Positions 21,015-32,349 of a stretch of DNA of 64,000 bases are shown piece by piece. The position numbers and the translations under genes were made by a program. The notes beneath the pieces were generated by a model. It saw only the letters and a list, made by a program, of their open reading frames with translations, searched no databases and was not told the origin of the DNA. Origin of the DNA: Heliopora coerulea (lineage: Eukaryota > Cnidaria > Anthozoa > Scleralcyonacea > Helioporidae). The first letter of the stretch is position 1; each line of letters starts with the position of its first letter. Location of the stretch: positions 1,240,001 to 1,304,000 of the forward strand of contig JASJOG010000017.1 in assembly GCA_030142905.1 (NCBI GenBank). The letters run 5' to 3'.

Positions 21015-23640
21015 TTGTTGCTAACATGTTGTATAACAACCATATGTAAGAAAAGGGTTAATGACGTATTATAAAAAGTGTTCAACAGATGTGGAAGTCT
21101 GGAGACACTTACAAGATACTGTAATCAGGAATTTCATGCAGGATCCTATGGTCTGAAACACAGAAAACCATTCAGTTCCCCCAACAAGTGTCAAATAACT
21201 TTTTGATAAACAGTGAAGTGCTCACTAACTGCATATTATGATTGATTGTGAAATTTTCATTTTTGGGTTGGCAGAGCTCAGTCCATATAACTTATGTACA
21301 TTATACTACCCTATTAACCAAAGCTGCATGTATCATTATCCTTCTTCTCCTGTGGTCACCAATTGGATCCCAGTATGTGGTTATAAATGGAAGAAAATCA
21401 TCACTGCACTTTATTAAAATTTGTATTTCTCAAGGTTTTCTCTTGCATGGGATGTAGCCTTTTTGACATCTATGTGTATGATAACAAACTTCTTGAGGCT
21501 ATATTGACTGGATATATCCATTTTATGTTTTCAAATGAAATAACTATGTATCTTACTGGCAAGTGAGTTGAAGGAATTGTTAATACTCTATGCTTATTTT
21601 GATAATGAAGGACTTTAAAAAATAATCTAAAAGGAACAAGCTGACAGCACTGTGATTTTAAGCTATCCTTTTTTTAATACTATATATTCAATGAGGCAAC
21701 TTTTTAAGTTTCAAATTTGTTCATCAATTTTAGTACCATGACAAAATGTTTTGGAGTTTCAACTGATCATAAGTTAAACTGAAAACTTTAAATAGACTCA
21801 GAGGGTAAAAAATCTGGAGTAAAATTGAAATTCCTAAAGAGAATGAAATATCTGCCCATAAAATTGTCTGAAAAAATTTACAGCAACATCATAATTCCTA
21901 GTATCACTTACTGCATGGGTGACTTGGGAACCTGCCCCATTGCCTCATTTAACAGTTTGGAATTATTGTAATGAAAGCTAGTGAAAAGTATCCACAAATT
22001 ACCAAGTGAAATACCTAATCTTTATGTTCTATAAGTATCAAAGCATGTATGGTAAAATGGAAACATTTGGGCTATAATTTTATAGATGTAGACTTACACC
22101 AATAGTAACATACCAAAAAAGCAAGCTGACTTATTTTTAATTCAGAACAAAAATGGGCATAATTAAAAAAAACAACAACAACAAAAACAAAAAAAACTTT
22201 CCTCATGTTAGGCCAAATAATGAATATAGAAGGAACAGCATCAAGATACAGTGTATGTGAGACTCAAAGTTGGGAACTCCATTACACAAGACATTAAGAT
22301 GCCATTACGCATCAATTTAATACCAAACTTTGACATACCTCAACAAATCTATATTGCAGACAATTTCAAAGGAAACCTGTATGTTGACGAATAAACAATT
22401 GTACTTTTGACATTTTTAGATTTAGATTTTTTCCCCCTTTTTTATGATAAATATTGTAGGTAACTTGAGGTTTTATTGGCAATTTAAGTCACACCAGCCT
22501 TTGGGGTTGCCTCAACCAGATCTGCCTAAACAAGAAGTATATGTAATGAATGTACGTACGCAAAAATATCGCAGACTGTTTATCGTATCATCGTATGATA
22601 TGAATTTCAGGACGGTAAAACCATCACAAAATGGCATCTGATATTTCATGTTGACTTTGTCGAACACTTGAAAACCGTCCCATCGTAGCAGCCTACTGTG
22701 AATTTTTGGCGGGTTTTCATTCAAACACAAGTTTCGCTTTCGACTTGCTAGTATTATCGACGCGAAAATACAGTACAAGGATAAATTTAAGACGGGAAAC
22801 GCATCATTCACTGGACTGTCGTCAGACGAAACACTATTCTTCGACGAATTTTCCTTTGTAAAAGAGTTTCTCGTCATTGATACGACTGATTGGTTGACTT
22901 AATGAATTGTTTGCAGAGTTAGCAATAGATTATTGGATGTTAAGTCTATGTATATTATTTGTTAGTGTTGTAAATAATGTAATACCAGTGTGTATGTTTG
23001 CGTTATCAGTGTTATGTAAATTTTGCCCACTCATTTAAAATCAGATAACTGAAAGGTTACAGGATCCTTGTCAAATACAGCACAGTCCACTCTAGCGTAA
23101 GAAAATACAGAACAGTCCACCCTTCCTACTTATAAATCCCCTATCGAAATTTCCTCGTATGAGATCCATTCATCTTGCCAGTTCAATTTCCATTGCTTAC
23201 TACTTATATATGTAATTCGTCAACGTTCTTGAATTAAAAACTTAAAATTTAACCGACTCCTCCACAATTTATGTAAGTAATCTTGTTCCAGGCTTACCTA
23301 AAGATTTCGTAGCCCAAGACTGATTCCAGCAAAGTAAACGGTCAACGATGACAAGCAGTTACCCTGTTAAATTACCATCCCCGAATGAGAGATAAGATCA
23401 TGCCCATTGATGTAAGCCTAACTTCGGAGCGGAAATCAACTATTCAACGGAATCAACGGAAATCATCCATATTGTGGAAGTGGTCCTTATGGTGCCGGGT
23501 ATTGATGGGGAGTCCTCATCGTGTCAGTGGTCGATAATGGGGTGCTCCGTGCCCATATTATGGCAGTAATAGGATTGGTAAATATAAGTCGATAAAATTT
23601 ACAGTCTCTGTGAAACTATGATGAATAACGAGTGGAATTC
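21015..23640. other. unassigned DNA with one possible short minus-strand frame
   Basis: A 121-codon ATG frame on the minus strand (22877-22512, MTRNSFTKENSSKNSVSSDD...) lacks known motifs and a clear donor. I would not call it a gene. The rest shows no supported feature. Confidence 0.35.
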
Positions 23641-23758
23641 CTCAACCCCTAAGGATCATTATCTCTGGTCATTCGTGCTAAGGAATGACTTAACCCCCCT
23701 AAATTTTCTTTATTCTCAAAAGAATAAAGAAAAGGGGTCAATAAAAAAAAAAGAATAA

Positions 23759-23802
23759 AGGTCAGGGGTGAGGTTTAACCTGCGTTAAACTTCACCCCTG
23801 AC
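23759..23802. repeat. 20-bp-arm hairpin, also the hAT MITE target
   Basis: ggtcaggggtgaggtttaac is followed after 4 bp by its near-complement gttaaacttcacccctgacc. The MITE at 23803 inserted at its right end, duplicating cccctgac. Confidence 0.8.
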
Positions 23803-24327
23803 CAGTGGCGTAGCCAGAGAATCTGTGATGCCAGAGCCTGGGAAGCACACTAATTAGAGTGTCCGGGAGCATGCCCTCCGGAAAAGTTTTGAATTCTTGG
23901 GTCTCCGAAAAGACATTGTTACAATATGTTATCCCCCTGTTCACGCTATGTAGTCACGTGTCAACATCATGGTGCAGAGAATAGCAAATAGACAATGTAC
24001 AGTGTGACAACTATGGAGTAAATAAAGAATGTTGTATTATCTATGTGTCTACATGAAACAGGCATTTCCTGCATTTTGAGGGGGCTATTCTCGTAATTTA
24101 GGCTGCGGTGCCGAGCTGGATTCGAAGGGTTCAATGGCCGTTAAACTCGTACAGATCTTCCAAATAACTTTTTTAAACTACGCGATATCTCATTGATGAG
24201 AACAAATTGCACGAATTTTTAGCGTGGAAGGAAAAAATGCACAAACAAATTCCCTTCGTGGGCCAAACTAAAAGGGCTGATATCAAACTATTCAAAATTT
24301 ATCGTGTATTTTTCAGCTGAATATGCC

Positions 24328-24509
24328 TGTAGCCAACATTCTCGGGCTATCTGTGCGATCTTGTTGATTTTTTGGTTTTTGGCGGTTAAAGCTGCTTGCG
24401 GATATATCGAACGGTAAATAAATAAAGTAACCGTCGCTTATGTTGAGTTGAATACTAAGAATAAAGATTTAGTGCAACTAAGTCCATTGTCTAGTTGTAC
24501 ATACATCAA
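24328..24509 (+). repeat. 5' LTR
   Basis: Starts tgtagccaac and ends tacatacatcaa. About 97% identical to the 3' LTR. Confidence 0.92.
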
Positions 24510-24511
24510 AT

Positions 24512-24525
24512 TGGTGACCCCGACG
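24512..24525 (+). other. primer binding site (tRNA-Trp type)
   Basis: tggtgaccccgacg complements the acceptor end of tRNA-Trp including CCA. It lies 2 bp after the LTR. Confidence 0.8.
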
Positions 24526-24559
24526 AAACGGTAAGCGAACTTTCTTTAACGGTTTAATG

Positions 24560-24967
24560 CAGTGCTTCTCAATTATTTTCTGTCACGCTCCCCCTACAAA
24601 GAAGAAAACAATTCACGCCCCCCTCTCCGCCGCGACTATAAATAGTATCATTTGTCTATAAAATTGTTATAGTACACCTCTGCATAACATTGTATCCTTA
24701 TTAACATTAAAGAAAATAAAAAAAGAAATAAATATAGTTCCACTTACAACAAAGAATAACTTTATTAATAACTACACCATAGGGCTAATACTCCCTGCGC
24801 ACACTCTGACAACGAGAGCGCTACTGCCACCTACTGTAGTGGATGTGCAATTACACTTTATTCTAGTACGGCAAAATAAAAGCATGATCCCCAGGGTCAC
24901 ACGCGCCCCCCTGGCATCGCACCGCCCCCCCCCAGAGGGGGCGCGCCCCACTATTTGAGAAGGACTG
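24560..24967. mobile_element. hAT-type MITE, 408 bp, inside the Gypsy leader
   Basis: The left end cagtgcttctcaa and the complement of the right end, cagtccttctcaa, differ at one base. The octamer gtttaatg flanks both sides (24552-24559, 24968-24975). The interior is C-rich at both ends (cacgctccccct; cgccccccc) and has no coding. Confidence 0.9.
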
Positions 24968-24979
24968 GTTTAATGCAAG

Positions 24980-25789
24980 ATGTCCAACACCGAAGGTGAA
25001 AACTCTGGTACAACACAAACTGTACAGGCAAACGTTCCTACTCCTACAGTCACAGAAATCACTACCGTTGCTTTAAAACATCCTACATTTTGGCCTGCTG
25101 ACCCGCAAGTTTGGTTTGCTCAAGTAGAGTCACAGTTTGTCACGCGTAAAATCACAAATCAAGACACCAAGTTTCATCACATCGTTGCTTCTCTTCCCCC
25201 GGACGTTGCTGCTGATATCCGCGATCTCATTATTCACAAACCGGTACACAATGCTTATGACGAACTAAAAGATAAGCTCATAACCAGAACGACTGCAAGC
25301 CGCGCCAAGAGATTACAACAGTTGTTGTCAGTTGAAGAGTTAGGCGATCGTAAACCTCAACTCCTTCGCAAATTCGAGCAGTTGCTCGACGACACATCAA
25401 CTGATCATCCTGTGATTTGCGAGTACTTTTTACAGCGGTTACCAACACACGTTCGACAACTCATTACAGCAACAACGACCGCTACCACTACACTAACTGA
25501 GATTTCCCAAATGGCCGATAAAGTCATGGATATCCCTGCTCATAACATCAGCGCAATCCCACAACGACAAGAAGACAGCGAACTTGCCACCTTACGTGCT
25601 GAGCTACTAGAGATCAATCAGACATTGGCTGCTTTCACCAGACAACAGAACCAGCACCCAACAAAGAAAACCCAAACAGAAAATGACACTCCTAGTAGTT
25701 CTACACTCTGTTGGTATCACCGACGTTTCGGCTCTAAAGCCCGCAAATGCCAACCTCCCAGCGCGGAAAACGAGCAGGTCAGCAAGTAA
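24980..25789 (+). CDS. Gypsy Gag protein with CHC-type zinc knuckle
   Basis: A 269-residue structural protein from ATG 24980. The capsid-like part opens with TFWPADPQVWFAQVESQF and includes YDELKDKLI, typical of CsRn1 Gag. Near the C-terminus (about 243-260) is C-x2-H-x9-C (CWYHRRFGSKARKCQPPS). This follows the unusual CHCC box of this clade, but the fourth Cys is replaced by Ser. It overlaps the protease frame by 43 bp in the -1 register, so Gag-Pol would require frameshifting. No canonical slippery heptamer was seen. Confidence 0.9.
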   Translation: MSNTEGENSGTTQTVQANVPTPTVTEITTVALKHPTFWPADPQVWFAQVESQFVTRKITNQDTKFHHIVASLPPDVAADIRDLIIHKPVHNAYDELKDKLITRTTASRAKRLQQLLSVEELGDRKPQLLRKFEQLLDDTSTDHPVICEYFLQRLPTHVRQLITATTTATTTLTEISQMADKVMDIPAHNISAIPQRQEDSELATLRAELLEINQTLAAFTRQQNQHPTKKTQTENDTPSSSTLCWYHRRFGSKARKCQPPSAENEQVSK

Positions 25790-26118
25790 TGGCGGCGAAC
25801 CTGCTGACCAACGTTAGCAGCCGCCTCTTCTTTGTAACAGACAGTAATTCACGCAAACGATTTTTAGTGGACACCGGGGCCGAAGTAAGCGTTATCCTAC
25901 CTAACATGCCCGGTCCCTTACAACCCACCAGCATAACCCTGGAGGCTGTAAATCACAGCAAAATCAAAACCTACGGCAAACATCCAATGAATTTGAACCT
26001 TGGTTTAGGTCGTCAATTAGCGTGGAATTTTATTGTTGCTGATGTAAAATTTCCCATCCTCGGAGCAGATTTTTTACGCCATTATGGCCTGCTAGTTGAC
26101 CTACGACGTAGTAAATAA
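25747..26118 (+). pseudogene. Gypsy aspartic protease, then in-frame stop
   Basis: It carries the retropepsin motif FLVDTGAEVSVI and the flap-to-dimer end ILGADFLRHYGLLVD. A TAA at 26116-26118 closes the frame, but the same frame continues directly into the RT region (26119 onward), so this stop is a nonsense lesion inside an ancestral Pol. Confidence 0.9.
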
Positions 26119-28800
26119 CTGGACGTCACTACGTTTTCGAGCGTCAATGGTACCCTAACACGAACCAAATCCACTAGCCCCATTGTCGTTGAACATTGCA
26201 AGTCCGAGTACTCAGACATACTCTCAGAATTCCCTGCCATTACGAAACCAATCACACAGGAAACGAGTGTCAAACACAACATCACCCACCGAATTGTCAC
26301 AAAAGGGCACCCGGTCCATTCACGACCCCGACGACTTGCCCCCGACAAGCTAAAGATTGCAAAATCCGAATTCGACACCCTCCTGGAACTTGGAATCATC
26401 CAGCTCTCCCTAAGCAGTTGGTCATCCCCTTTACACATGGTTCCTAAGAAGACTCCAGGAACTTGGAGACCGTGTGGGGATTATCGAGCGTTGAACGACA
26501 TCACCGTACCAGATCGCTACCCGATAACCCATATTCAAGACTTCACATCAAGCCTCCATGGTGCAATAATCTTCTCGAAAATTGATTTAGTTCGTGCGTA
26601 CCACCAGATCCCAGTTGACCCGAAAGATGTTGACAAAACTGCGATTATTATACCTTTTGGACTCTTCGAATTTAGAAAAATGCCATTTGGTCTCCGCAAC
26701 GCGGCACAAACCTTCCAGAGGTTCATAGATCAAGTCATCCGCAGACTAGACTTTATCTATAGTTGTATCGACGACTTACTGGTTGCTAGTTCGTCCTCAG
26801 AAGAGCACAAGCAGCATCTCCGACAGCTTTTCACCCGACTGAGCGATTATGGATTACTCATCAATCCAGATAAGTGTGAATTAGGCAAATTCGAGCTAGA
26901 TTTCCTTGGCCATCGCATAAGCAAAACCGGCATACAACCTTTAGAAATGAAGGTACAAGTCGTCCTCGATTTCCCACTACCCCAATCCATCAAGAAGCTT
27001 AGAGAATTTTTGGGCCTTGTCAACTTTTACCACAGGTTTATCAACAACTGTGCTACACTTCAAGAGCCACTTATTTCCGCCCTGACCCATGCAACACAAC
27101 AGAAATCAAGACCTCAATGGACGGAGCAGTTGGTCGAAGATTTCACCAAGCTGAAACAAGCGTTGGCCCATGCCACCCAGCTCACACATTGGCACCCGAC
27201 AGCAACAACCAGCCTAATAGTGGATGCATCCGACATTGCAGCTGGAGCAGTCCTCCAACAAAAGATCGACGGGCACTGGCGACCACATGGTTTCTTCTCC
27301 AGGAAGCTCAAACCAGCAGAAACCCGGTATAGCACATTTGGCCGAGAATTGCTGGCCATCTATTTGGCGATCAAACAGTTCCGTCATTTACTTGAGGGCC
27401 GCCACTTTTGTGTTCTCACTGATCATAAACCATTAACGTATGTCTTCGACCATAACTCTGACAAGTACACGCCCAGAGAAACCCGCCAGTTGGGATACAT
27501 CTCAGAGTTCACGACAGATATCCGACACGTCCAAGGAAAAGCAAACATGGCAGCAGATGCTCTCTCCCGACGACAAGTTAACGCCACCAGCACGCCAAAC
27601 CTTGTCTTGGACTATGACAGACTGGCAGAAGCACAAGCGACAGATTCAGAAATTCAAGAAATAGCACATTCCAAGAATTCCATTCAATTCCGTTCGGTCA
27701 ACCTTCCAGTGACAGCAAAACCATTATTGTGTGGCGTTTCCACAAGCAATCCCAGACCTTGGGTACCCGAGGAATTTAGAAAAGCAGTCTTTCACTCCCT
27801 ACATGGTTTATCTCACCCAGAAATCAACGCGACACAAAAGCTCATAGTGTCCCGCTTCATTTGGCCAAATATAAACAGCGATGTTCGAAGATGGGCAAAA
27901 GAATGTCTATCGTGCCAAAAAGCGAAGGTACACCGTCACACATCTACACCACTTGGGGCATTCGACCTCCCCCAAAGTCGATTCAGTCATGTACACATCG
28001 ACCTTGTTGGACCACTACCGCCGTCCGATGGCTTCAACTACATACTCACTTGCATTGATCGTTTCACACGTTGGCCCGAAGCAATTCCGATTAGCAACGC
28101 CTCAACACCAACTATCGCTAAAGCCTTCTTGTCAGGATGGATTGCTCGTTTTGGTGTACCACCTACAATCACCACTGAAAGAGGAGCTCAATTTCAGTCG
28201 TACCTGTGGCAGGAGCTTAGCAGATTGCTGGGAACGAAACACATCAGTACTACAGCGTATCACCCCACTGCAAATGAGATAATTGAACGATTTCATCGTC
28301 AATTGAAAGCATCTCTCAAAGCGAAACCGGATCCCAGCAGGTGGACTGACTCGTTACCTATGGTACTCCTCGGTTTGAGAAGCACGTACAAGAAAGATCT
28401 ACAAGCTTGCACTGCAGAGCTGGTCTACGGCACAACGTTATGCCTGCCCGGACAGTTTTTCGATCCCCACTCTCGTGAGCCAACCGGGCTCACATCAGAT
28501 CTGGTGACCAAGCTCAAGCAAACCATGCGAAGCCTCAAAGCCACCCCAACTAAGTTGCAATCACGACCAGTCTACATCAACAAGGCACTAGATTCGTGCA
28601 CGCATGTTTTTATTTGGTAAGACCAGGTGCAGAAGCCTTTAGACATGCCATATAAAGATCCTTACCGCGTCCTGACCAGAGCAGACAAATATTTCGAACT
28701 TGATTTAGATGGACGTCGTGATACAGTATCTTTAGATCGGTTGAAACCGGCCTTCATCGACACCGCATGGCAACGAAGAAGGTACCGGTACGCCGATTGA
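26119..28800 (+). pseudogene. Gypsy Pol: RT, RNase H, integrase, with lesions
   Basis: The open frame runs to a TAA at 28618-28620 and then, same frame, to 28800. RT shows [15 protein letters not shown] and [15 protein letters not shown]. The palm box reads CIDDLL where the family has YxDD, so the Tyr is Cys. RNase H shows [17 protein letters not shown] and FGRELLAI and LTDHKPL. Integrase has an HHCC zinc finger (HGLSHPE ... CLSCQ) and a catalytic core with [15 protein letters not shown] (the second Asp is Glu) and IERFHRQLK. The tail after the second stop reads PYRVLTRADKYFELDLDGRR. The two stops plus the palm and integrase substitutions make it non-functional. Confidence 0.92.
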
Positions 28801-28924
28801 ACATAACACCACTGTGCCGGAGACCTCCATCAGGTCCCAAGGGTACAAGACAAGGTCCGGTAGAACAGTACGTACAACAAACCGTTATGCAACATGACTT
28901 TGCCATACACTAGGAGGAGGGTAT

Positions 28925-29106
28925 TGTAGCCAACATTCTCGGGCTACTTGTGCGATCTTGTTGATTTTTTGGGTTTTGGCGGTTAAAGCTGCTTGCGGAT
29001 ATATCGAACGGTAAATAAATAAAGTAACCGTCGCTTGTGTTGAGTTGAATACTAAGAATAAAGATTTAGTGCAGCTAAGTCCATTGTCTAGTTGTACATA
29101 CATCAA
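28925..29106 (+). repeat. 3' LTR
   Basis: Same 182 bp as the 5' LTR with about 5 substitutions. Preceded by the polypurine tract at 28911-28922. Confidence 0.92.
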
Positions 29107-29190
29107 ATGCCAAATACGTTTGGGATGTGCTCATGTTTGTAGCTGACGCCTGGGCCTGGGCCCGGGTCTGGCTACGCCACTGCCCCTGAC

Positions 29191-29738
29191 CCTTATCGTG
29201 ACCCTAATCCTAACCCAGATCTATCTCAATACCTTTGGATTACGGGTAACTTTAGTGATATCATCTAGATCTTCTGAAGGAATCAGTTGCAAAGGATGGA
29301 AACTGGTACTACTCCTAGTGTAAAACCTCTGCAAAACGCAACCTGGTGAACTAAGCAACATGACCTTAGTAGAAAATAGCAAGCTGTTGTTACAGAGAAA
29401 CTACGTCAGCCGTTCCTGCTTTGAGTTCCAAACTTGGTTGTAGCTTTGATTAAGTTGGAAATTTGGTAAACAAGATTTTATGAAATTTTGCAGGAAATTT
29501 GCTCATATTTTCATGGGCTGGTCAGAAACTTCATGCACCTTAACGTTAAAGAATTTCATCGGACCGTCTTAGTGCACCGTATTAATTTCCAGAACAGACA
29601 GGAATCCACACGTGAAAAGTAGAGGTGTCTCTTTGTGCACGGAAAACTATATTACATGCAAATAAAGGGGGTCAACTTTTATGGAAAAAGCTTGCTGGAA
29701 AAAAAGATTTCTCCAACAAACTGATATATTACGCTAGT
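29191..29738. other. unassigned DNA between two MITEs
   Basis: No coding or repeat structure supported. Confidence 0.4.
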
Positions 29739-29746
29739 TTCCATGT

Positions 29747-30408
29747 CAGTGGCGTAGCCACGCTAGGGCAGACTGGGACTCGTGTCCAAGCGACTTAGGT
29801 TTGTGCCCTAGCAGTCATTATCCCGGATGAGGTCTAGTGAAGCCAACTGAAGGTATCTTACAAAATAACTAATAATGTAAAATTCATGTGAGGTGTAAAT
29901 ACGAAAAGTTATAGAAAAAGGATAAAGTGCAACCATTGGGAGTTTTTGAAGATTGAAAGATTGGTCACCTTCGCTCTTTCGATTTAGTCTACTGTTGACA
30001 GCTTATCACAAAAGGCTCTGACGCAGATGGTATACCACCCAAAAGAAGCCATGAACTGAGGCAGCCAACACCTTTATAATGCATCGCAGCGTTTTTGTGA
30101 CGAGGAGGCCGAAAGTCTTTGGCCCAATTAAATATATGTCGCACAGATACCCAAATTATCAAAGCTCTTGCCAGAAATTTTAACATAGATGGCTTTATTC
30201 TTTAGCTTACAAATGAGGGTAAAAGAAATTTGAAACAAAAATAAAGGTTAAGTAACATTAGTAAGAAAGGCGGCCAGTCTGTCTGTCATGCAGAGACTTA
30301 CAAGCTTATAACATGAACACCCAGCAAACTCAAAATATCCAGTTTTTCAGAAATTGTTTTGTGCCTCAGTCATGCCCCAGCAAACTTCAATTCCTGGTTA
30401 CGCCACTG
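29747..30408. mobile_element. hAT-type MITE, 662 bp
   Basis: The ends are cagtggcgtagcca and, reverse-complemented, cagtggcgtaacca (one mismatch). Flanks are ttccatgt (29739-29746) and ttccatac (30409-30416), an 8-bp duplication with two changes. It belongs to the same TIR family as the elements at 2211 and 23803. No coding remains. Confidence 0.82.
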
Positions 30409-30421
30409 TTCCATACACACC

Positions 30422-32346
30422 TTTTGCTGTTCATTACCAGAAAATATAATATCATTAACGCCAACCTCAAACTCGTTAACGCAAAACGACATTCATTTTA
30501 TTCAATCTACATTCATTAACGCTTCTGTCGCATTCAATTACCATTTTTGCATTGAAAGTGACGTTCATTAGCGTAGATACGCAACCATTTGTATCAAGGG
30601 ACATTTTATAGCGGCAACAGATGACCATTAACACATTTCTACTATACATTAGGGATAATAAAATTTCAATTAGGCAAGATATTTCTCCGGTTTGTTGGAG
30701 GGTTGAATTAAAGTTATATGGAATCCCGAAATGTATAAAAGATAAGGGAATAAAACTTTCATAATTCGTGCATAAACTGATTTCGGTTAGACCGTTCGAA
30801 CTTCTTTTATTTCGCCAATATGTCCTTGACTGTTTTGCCATTTTTCGCTCAGCCGACCGCGTTCTATGTGTTCGGCTGAGACCTTTGAAGACTACGGTAT
30901 CTTAACTCACAACAGTAAAACATTTTTTTGTCGTGGGATAGAGAATAGTTCTATTTCACCTTTCTTGAACGTCTTAACTGATCGCACACACGGCTTTCAA
31001 TCTCTGTTCATCGCCACCCCACGTTCACCGGTTTATGTAAAATGCTCTACTTACCACGTCCTACTCTGCTGAGCCCTTTCAGAACTGCCTTAACAACTCG
31101 CAGTATTGAGTTGTGCCACCGAAGACAATTGTCTAGTCTATTGATGGGACAAAATTGATTCTTAACATGGATTTTAGTTCACAGCGCTTTGTTAACACAT
31201 CGACTTTCGCGTTCTAGGAAAAAAAAAAAGTTCTCTTTTATTTCGCCAATATGTCGATGACTGTTTTGCTATTTTTCGATCAGCCGACCACGTTCTATGT
31301 GTTCCGCTGAGCCCTTTCAGGGCTATTTTAACTCACAACATTGAAATATGTTTTGTAGTGGGATAGAGAATAGTTCTATTCTACCTTTCTTCAACGTCTT
31401 AATTGATCGCACACACGGCTTTCAACCTTCGTTTATAGAAAGCCTACGTTCACCGGTTTGCTTATAAATTTCGATAGCTTTATCCCTTTATCTTTTAAAC
31501 GTGGCTTCGTCTGCACCTTCACTTAACTAATATTATGAAACTTTCTCATCATACCACATTTTTCCTGACAAGTATAATTTCAAGCAGTTAACCAACTGTA
31601 GTTCACAGCACTTTGCTAACACACATCAACGTTTACATCTTAGACAGAACATATTTTGCAATCAAAGCTTACAATACATGGAAGTACTGGACAGCATGGA
31701 AGCATTGATCGCGAAGCTTTATTTAGCCGCAAAACAGTTTGTTTTTTTCTCCGGGACGCGAAAGGCGATGTGTTAACAAAGCGCTGTGGACTAAAATATA
31801 TGTTAAGATTCCATTTTGACCCAGCAGAAGACTGGAGAACTGTCTTCAGCAGCATAATTCAATGTTGTGAGTTAAGATAGTTCTGAAAGGGCTCAGCAGA
31901 GCAGAACGTGGTCAATAGAGCATTTTACATAGCCAAACAGTCATCAAAATATCGGCGAAATAAGAGGTTCGAACTGTCAAACAGAATCCAGTTTATGCAC
32001 GAATTATGATAGTTTTACTCCATTATCTTTTATACATTTCGGGATTCCATATAACCTTAAATCGACCTTGCAACAGACCGAAGAAGTATCTTCCGTAATT
32101 GAAATTTTATTATCCCTAATGTATAGTAGAATGGTGTTAATGGTCGTCTGTTGGTGCTATAGAATGCCCCTTGATGCAAATGGTTGCGTATCTACGCTAA
32201 TGAATGTCACTTTCTATGCAAAAATGGCAACTGAATGCGACAGAAGCGTTAATGAATGTCGATTGAATAAAATGAATGTCTTTTTGCGTTAACGAGTTTG
32301 AGGTTGGAGTTAATGATAGTATATTTCCTGGTAATGAACAGCAAAA
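30422..32346. mobile_element. foldback-type element with long inverted arms and internal direct duplication
   Basis: ttttgctgttcattaccaga at 30422 returns as its complement ending at 32346. Homology continues inward for several hundred bp (for example the complement of 30753-30900 near 31850-32030). A block at 30803-31034 is repeated directly at 31234-31459, an offset of about 431 bp. The outer arms carry several 'cattaacgc' strings. No protein domain was recognised. It is either a decayed MITE cluster or a foldback transposon. Confidence 0.6.
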
Positions 32347-32349
32347 TAT

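Larger units (their letters stand above)
24328..29106 (+). mobile_element. Gypsy LTR retrotransposon, CsRn1 type, with 5-bp TSD
   Basis: Two 182-bp LTRs (24328-24509 and 28925-29106) differ at about 5 positions. The pentamer atgcc flanks the element (24323-24327, 29107-29111). The primer site tggtgaccccgacg (24512-24525) is complementary to the 3' end of tRNA-Trp, a CsRn1-clade mark. A purine tract, taggaggagggt, precedes the 3' LTR. The order gag, PR, RT, RNaseH, IN is canonical. Low LTR divergence suggests a fairly young insertion, although the coding has several lesions. Confidence 0.93.
23803..29182. mobile_element. hAT-type MITE (596 bp without inserts), split by a Gypsy element
   Basis: The ends share 16 bp (cagtggcgtagccaga and its complement at 29167-29182). 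The octamer cccctgac flanks both sides (23795-23802, 29183-29190). Removing the Gypsy insertion with one 5-bp duplication leaves about 596 bp with no coding. The TIR matches that of the autonomous-type element at 2211-6393 at the first 13 positions, so that family could mobilise it. Confidence 0.92.

Noticed and set aside
25770..25790. Canonical -1 frameshift slippery site in the gag/protease overlap
   Set aside because: Only ggaaaac is present and it is not in the X-XXY-YYZ register.
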